DNA from: Geminocystis herdmanii PCC 6308
Lineage (GTDB): Bacteria; Cyanobacteriota; Cyanobacteriia; Cyanobacteriales; Cyanobacteriaceae
Assembly (NCBI RefSeq): GCF_000332235.1
Contig: NZ_CM001775.1
Coordinates: 1,766,230-1,830,229 of the forward strand
Reading direction: 5' to 3'
Length of the DNA: 64,000 nucleotides
In this document: in pieces, positions 60,961-64,000 of the stretch
How positions within the stretch are numbered: the stretch's first letter is position 1
How the letters are laid out: every line of letters begins with the position of its first letter
The notes under the pieces: generated by a model
What the model was told of the DNA's origin: nothing
Databases searched by the model: none
The model's input: only the letters and a program-made list of their open reading frames with translations
Translations under genes and position numbers: made by a program

Positions 60961-62448
60961 ATGTTAGTGACTGACGAATTGTTATTTCAATATAAACGTT
61001 GTCATCGTCGTGCCTTTCTTAATATTTATGAAGAAAATAATCAGAAACAGGAGGAAAAAGATTTTATTGTTAAGTTAAGACAAGAAAGAGAATCTCATAG
61101 TTGGCAAGTTTTGCAAACTTATAATTTACCCTATCATCAACCAAAACTGTTAGTAGAAGATAGTGAGAATAATTTTCAAGTGGCATCCATGACAGAAAAT
61201 TTGATGCGTCAAGGGGTGGATTGTATCTATCAAGGGGTTGTTATTTATACTCACTATGGGGAAAATCAAGAAAAAATTGTTTTTGAAACATCTCCTAGTT
61301 TATTAATTAAACAAAATATTCCCAGCCTTTTAGGGGATTGGAGTTATATTCCTGTTAACACTCATTTAGGCAAAAGTATGAAGCCTGAATATAAATTAAT
61401 TTCTGCTTTTCAAGGAGAGGTTTTGAGTCTTTTTCAGGGAGTGAATTTGTCAGAGTCTCAGATTTTTTTGAGGTGTATAGATAAACCTTATTATCTTAAT
61501 CTGAAGATTTGGATTCCTCATTGTCGAGAGTTGATAAGGGAATTTATCTTTATGGTATCAGGAAAAAATGAACCTGATGTTTTTATTTCTCGCCAACGTT
61601 GCAGTTTTTGTCAATGGTTTGAAAGTTGTCATTCTCTGGCAAAATCTCAACAACATTTGTCTTTAATTCCGGGGATTACTCCGAAAAAATATGATTCTTT
61701 AATGGCGGAGGGAATTAATAATTTAGCTTCTCTTTGTGAGGCGGATTTATCTGAGTTAATCAGACTTTTTGGTAATGAGATTGGTAATAATATTCATCAA
61801 CAAGCCCTATCTTTATATCATTCTCAAGCTATTTTTAGGCATCCAATTATTACATCTATTCCTACTAATTCGATCGAGTTATATTTTGACATAGAAGCGC
61901 AAAATTTTGATTATTTATTAGGAGTGTTATTAGTTAATAATGAAACTAAGGAGAAAAAATATTATACTTTTTTAGCGGAAAATATTGAGCAAGAAAAAGA
62001 GATTTGGTTAAGTTTTCTGGAATTAGTAAATCAATATCCCGATGCACCGATATTTCATTATTCTGAGTATGAAAGAGAAACTGTTAAACGTTTAGCTTAT
62101 GTTTATCAAACTTCTTCTGCTGATGTACAACCTCTTTTAAAACGCTTATTTGATTTACATAAATTTGTGACAAATTCCTTTTTTTTACCCGTAGAAAATT
62201 ACTCTTTAAAATCTGTGGCTAATTGGTTAGGTTTTCGGTGGCGTGATCCTGTGACGGGAAATTTAACTTCTGGTTATCATACAATAGGGGGAGATCAATG
62301 TGTTTTCTGGTATGATCAATGGTTAAAGACGTTCGATCGTGAAACGGCGCTGCGCGATCGAACTTGGTTGAATTATATCTTAATCTATAACGAAGATGAC
62401 TGTTTAGGCACTTATCAACTCAAAAAATGGTTATCCACCCAAATATAA
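60961..62448 (+). CDS. TM0106 family RecB-like putative nuclease
   Basis: This 495-residue protein has a RecB-like N-terminal part (residues 1-220) ending in a cysteine cluster, QRCSFCQWFESCHS, which fits the iron-sulfur-type nuclease motif. A helix-hairpin region (about 228-280) follows. The C-terminal RNase H-like exonuclease part (about 298-495) has IELYFDIEAQNFDYLLG, FHYSEYERETVKRL and ILIYNEDDCLGTYQL as acidic motifs. The role is inferred as DNA/RNA repair or defence; the family is uncharacterised. An in-frame 21-bp repeat adds RETALRD near residue 460. The stop codon lies at the edge of an inserted element. Confidence 0.87.
   Translation: MLVTDELLFQYKRCHRRAFLNIYEENNQKQEEKDFIVKLRQERESHSWQVLQTYNLPYHQPKLLVEDSENNFQVASMTENLMRQGVDCIYQGVVIYTHYGENQEKIVFETSPSLLIKQNIPSLLGDWSYIPVNTHLGKSMKPEYKLISAFQGEVLSLFQGVNLSESQIFLRCIDKPYYLNLKIWIPHCRELIREFIFMVSGKNEPDVFISRQRCSFCQWFESCHSLAKSQQHLSLIPGITPKKYDSLMAEGINNLASLCEADLSELIRLFGNEIGNNIHQQALSLYHSQAIFRHPIITSIPTNSIELYFDIEAQNFDYLLGVLLVNNETKEKKYYTFLAENIEQEKEIWLSFLELVNQYPDAPIFHYSEYERETVKRLAYVYQTSSADVQPLLKRLFDLHKFVTNSFFLPVENYSLKSVANWLGFRWRDPVTGNLTSGYHTIGGDQCVFWYDQWLKTFDRETALRDRTWLNYILIYNEDDCLGTYQLKKWLSTQI
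62335..62355. repeat. 21-bp repeat unit inside the nuclease gene
   Basis: One unit beginning GATCGTGAAACGGCGCTG is bounded on both sides by CGATCG. It adds seven residues (DRETALR) between KTF and the conserved DRTWLNYIL. Confidence 0.85.
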
Positions 62449-62639
62449 CCTGAGTTCGACATAAAATGATGAAGAATAAGAGGGGGAAGAGGGAGGAGAG
62501 GGGGAGGAGAGGGAAGAAAATGCTTTAAAACCTTCATTAAATTTAGTAAATAAATCTAAAAAATCAATCTTTGATAAGTTTGAGTCAAATCTTAATATTA
62601 TTTTATCGATTTAGTCTAAATTTTATCTCGAACTGAGGT
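62448..62639. mobile_element. MITE-like element, second copy of the ACCTGAG family
   Basis: The 192-bp segment starts ACCTGAGTTCGACATAAAAT and ends with its near inverse (19 of 22 bases). It is flanked by the direct repeat AAATATA (62441-62447 and 62640-62646). The ends match the element at 4318-4521, while the middle differs and contains a GAGGGAGG-rich purine tract at about 62481-62515. It makes up the left part of the 447-bp spacer before mfd. Confidence 0.75.
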
Positions 62640-62644
62640 AAATA

Positions 62645-62860
62645 TAGCAATCGCTATTTTAGTTAAGGTTTGAGTTAAAATGAAAATAAAATGCCAAAAC
62701 TCTATAGTAAAGAGAAAGAATTGTTGATAATTACTCTAGTGCTTTTGTAGAGGAGGGCATTGCCTTTGAATTACTAGCCTAAGGTTATCGACAGACAATA
62801 TAGGAGAATTAACTCCTATGCTGTCATTGCGAGGTTTGACATTTAAAGATAGGATTGCTA
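62645..62860. mobile_element. possible IS630-like MITE next to mfd
   Basis: TAGCAATCGCTATTTT at the left and the reverse of AAGATAGGATTGCTA at the right form imperfect inverted repeats of about 16 bases. The segment is bounded by TA on each side (62643-62644 and 62861-62862). The terminal bases match the IS630-type ends at 27216 and 19304. The interior contains CTGTCATTGCGAGG, part of a dispersed repeat. The call is tentative. Confidence 0.45.
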
Positions 62861-62895
62861 TATTATCTCCTCTTCTGTTTTATCTATCCTTATCC

Positions 62896-64000
62896 ATGCT
62901 CAACTCTGTAATTCGATCGATCTCTAAATCCCCCTTAACCAGCGAATTAATTCAAAAACTCAACCACAGTCAAAAGCTGAATTTACAAGGAGTTGCTCGT
63001 TTACCTAAAGGTTTAGTTACCGCTTCTATTAGTCAAAGTGAACAGAAAAACTTACTTGTAATTTGTGCCACCCTTGAAGAATCAGCCCGTTGGATGGCTA
63101 ATATTGAGGTTATGGGCTATAAACAAGTTTTTTTCTATCCCACCACAGAAGCGAGTCCCTATGAACCTTTTAACAGTGAATCTGAGATGATTTGGGGACA
63201 GATGCAGACCCTTTCAAGCCTAATTGCTCAAGATGTTACAAGCTCTCCTTTAGCGGTTGTCACCACAGAAAAAGCCTTACAACCCCACTTACCACCCCCT
63301 TGCATTTTTGCTGACTATTGCTTAAATTTGAGCAAGGGCATGACTTTAGAGAGTAAGAATATTGATCTAACTTTAACAAGGATGGGGTACGATCGAGTTA
63401 ATTTAGTGGAAATCGAAGGACAATGGAGTAAAAGAGGGGATTTAATCGATATTTTCCCAGTTTCGGCAGAATTACCCGTCAGATTAGATTTTTTTGGCGA
63501 TGAATTGGAGTCTATTCGAGAATTTGATCCTGTTACTCAACGAAGTTTAGATAAGATAGACGAATTAACTCTGACTCCCACTACATGGACGGGGATAATT
63601 AGTCAGAATTTGCCTAGTATAGAAATTATTAAACCATATATTAGCACTAAGGAGCAAGAAAATTTAGATAATGGTATTTATCCCGAAGCTATGAGTCGTT
63701 TTTTAGGGTGCGCTTTTCATGGTGAAAATGGTCATGTTGCCTCGATTTTAGACTATTTTCCTGAGAATTCGATCGTTGCCATTGATGAGGTAGAACAATG
63801 TACTGCCCATAGCCGTATTTGGGTGGAACAAGCGCAAGAAAAATGGCAATTAATTAATGAATCTGTTATTCTCCCTGACGGAATAATCCCCCCTAACCCC
63901 AAGTCTGAGGAAGAAAAATTAAGCCCCCTTGCCCCCAAATCTGGGGGTAAAAATGAAGTCTCTAATATTGGGGATTTAGGGGCGATTCCGAAAATTCATC
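62896..64000 (+). CDS. mfd: transcription-repair coupling factor Mfd, N-terminal part (3' end outside window)
   Basis: The frame opens at ATG 62896 and stays open to the end of the window (368 codons). It covers the UvrB-like N-terminal module: LVICATLEESARWMANIEVM near residue 55, FFYPTTEASPYEPFNSESEM near 85, and VEIEGQWSKRGDLIDIFPVSAELPVRLDFFGDELESIREFDP near 175. Mfd removes stalled RNA polymerase and recruits UvrA to the lesion. Residues about 328-363 are encoded by a dispersed C-rich repeat inserted in frame. Mfd is normally about 1150 residues, so the RNA polymerase-binding and motor domains lie beyond 64000. Confidence 0.93.
   Translation, partial: MLNSVIRSISKSPLTSELIQKLNHSQKLNLQGVARLPKGLVTASISQSEQKNLLVICATLEESARWMANIEVMGYKQVFFYPTTEASPYEPFNSESEMIWGQMQTLSSLIAQDVTSSPLAVVTTEKALQPHLPPPCIFADYCLNLSKGMTLESKNIDLTLTRMGYDRVNLVEIEGQWSKRGDLIDIFPVSAELPVRLDFFGDELESIREFDPVTQRSLDKIDELTLTPTTWTGIISQNLPSIEIIKPYISTKEQENLDNGIYPEAMSRFLGCAFHGENGHVASILDYFPENSIVAIDEVEQCTAHSRIWVEQAQEKWQLINESVILPDGIIPPNPKSEEEKLSPLAPKSGGKNEVSNIGDLGAIPKIH
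63880..63985. repeat. dispersed C/G-rich repeat inserted in the mfd coding sequence
   Basis: CCCCCCTAACCCC, then CCCTTGCCCCCAAATCTGGGGG and TATTGGGGATTTAGGGGCG, match the intergenic repeats at 8832-8908 and 34067-34141. Here the repeat is read as protein (LSPLAPKSGGKNEV and SNIGDLGAIP among others) without breaking the frame. Confidence 0.85.

Noticed and set aside
1-64000. tRNA, rRNA, tmRNA or known riboswitch
   Set aside because: No cloverleaf with a TTCRA arm, rRNA-like sequence or recognisable riboswitch core was found by reading; a covariance-model scan would be decisive.

Overview
The window is chromosomal DNA of a cyanobacterium. The evidence is psbX and ycf66 side by side, sipA, cyanobacterial-type ATP synthase alpha and gamma genes, the DICT, NIL-ferredoxin and DUF928 families, and a very high density of CGATCG, the core of the HIP1 palindrome GCGATCGC. 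Low GC, many A/T-rich spacers and hyp genes suggest a small unicellular type of the Geminocystis/Cyanobacterium kind; that placement is inference. No rRNA, tRNA or CRISPR array was recognised.

Layout. 1-9 kb: the end of atpA and atpG, a fused APH-like/P-loop kinase, an orphan peptide-type ABC permease, a MoxR ATPase and an SbcC/Rad50-type ATPase. 9-18 kb: a solitary urtA behind a textbook NtcA promoter, a methyltransferase, cbiT, a DICT-GAF histidine kinase, a NIL-ferredoxin protein, transaldolase with EF hands, and uppP. 18-21 kb: a signalling cluster made of a response regulator with a KaiA/RsbU-like tail, a KaiB-like gene split by a 132-bp transposon-derived element, and a GAF histidine kinase. 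21-29 kb: an eroded sugar-nucleotide region. rfbC and rfbD are intact, but the CDP-hexose genes rfbF, rfbG and rfbH are all broken (IS630 insertion, fusion deletion, frameshift), among Rpn-family nuclease gene fragments. 29-38 kb: ispD, a 1368-residue CheA-like hybrid kinase, DUF928, psbX, ycf66, a TolB-like lipoprotein, a NUDIX hydrolase and sipA. 38-44 kb: hydrogenase maturation genes hypB, hypF and hypD, an MFS transporter, a truncated toxin-antitoxin pair and a metallo-beta-lactamase-fold protein lacking its metal ligands. 44-53 kb: an M50 protease, small cyanobacterial proteins, Rpn-like proteins and a secreted cyclophilin-RTX fusion. 53-64 kb: nadB, aroE, an aminotransferase, a GIY-YIG protein, a glutathione transferase, a TM0106-type nuclease and the start of mfd.

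The strongest theme outside the genes is repeat activity. There is an IS630-family element with related TA-flanked MITEs, one of which splits the KaiB-like gene. A second MITE family (ends ACCTGAG...CTGAGGT) sits exactly on the stop codons of two unrelated genes. Seven-base tandem repeats occupy many spacers. Small dispersed repeats also enter coding sequence in frame: a 21-bp CGATCG-linked unit in three proteins and a C-rich repeat in mfd. For the KaiB-like gene and rfbF, removing the element plus one TA copy on paper restores a continuous family-like protein, which supports recent insertion.

Starts were moved inward from the longest open frame where an ATG or a Shine-Dalgarno sequence supported it. 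Family assignments come from reading motifs, not from database searches.
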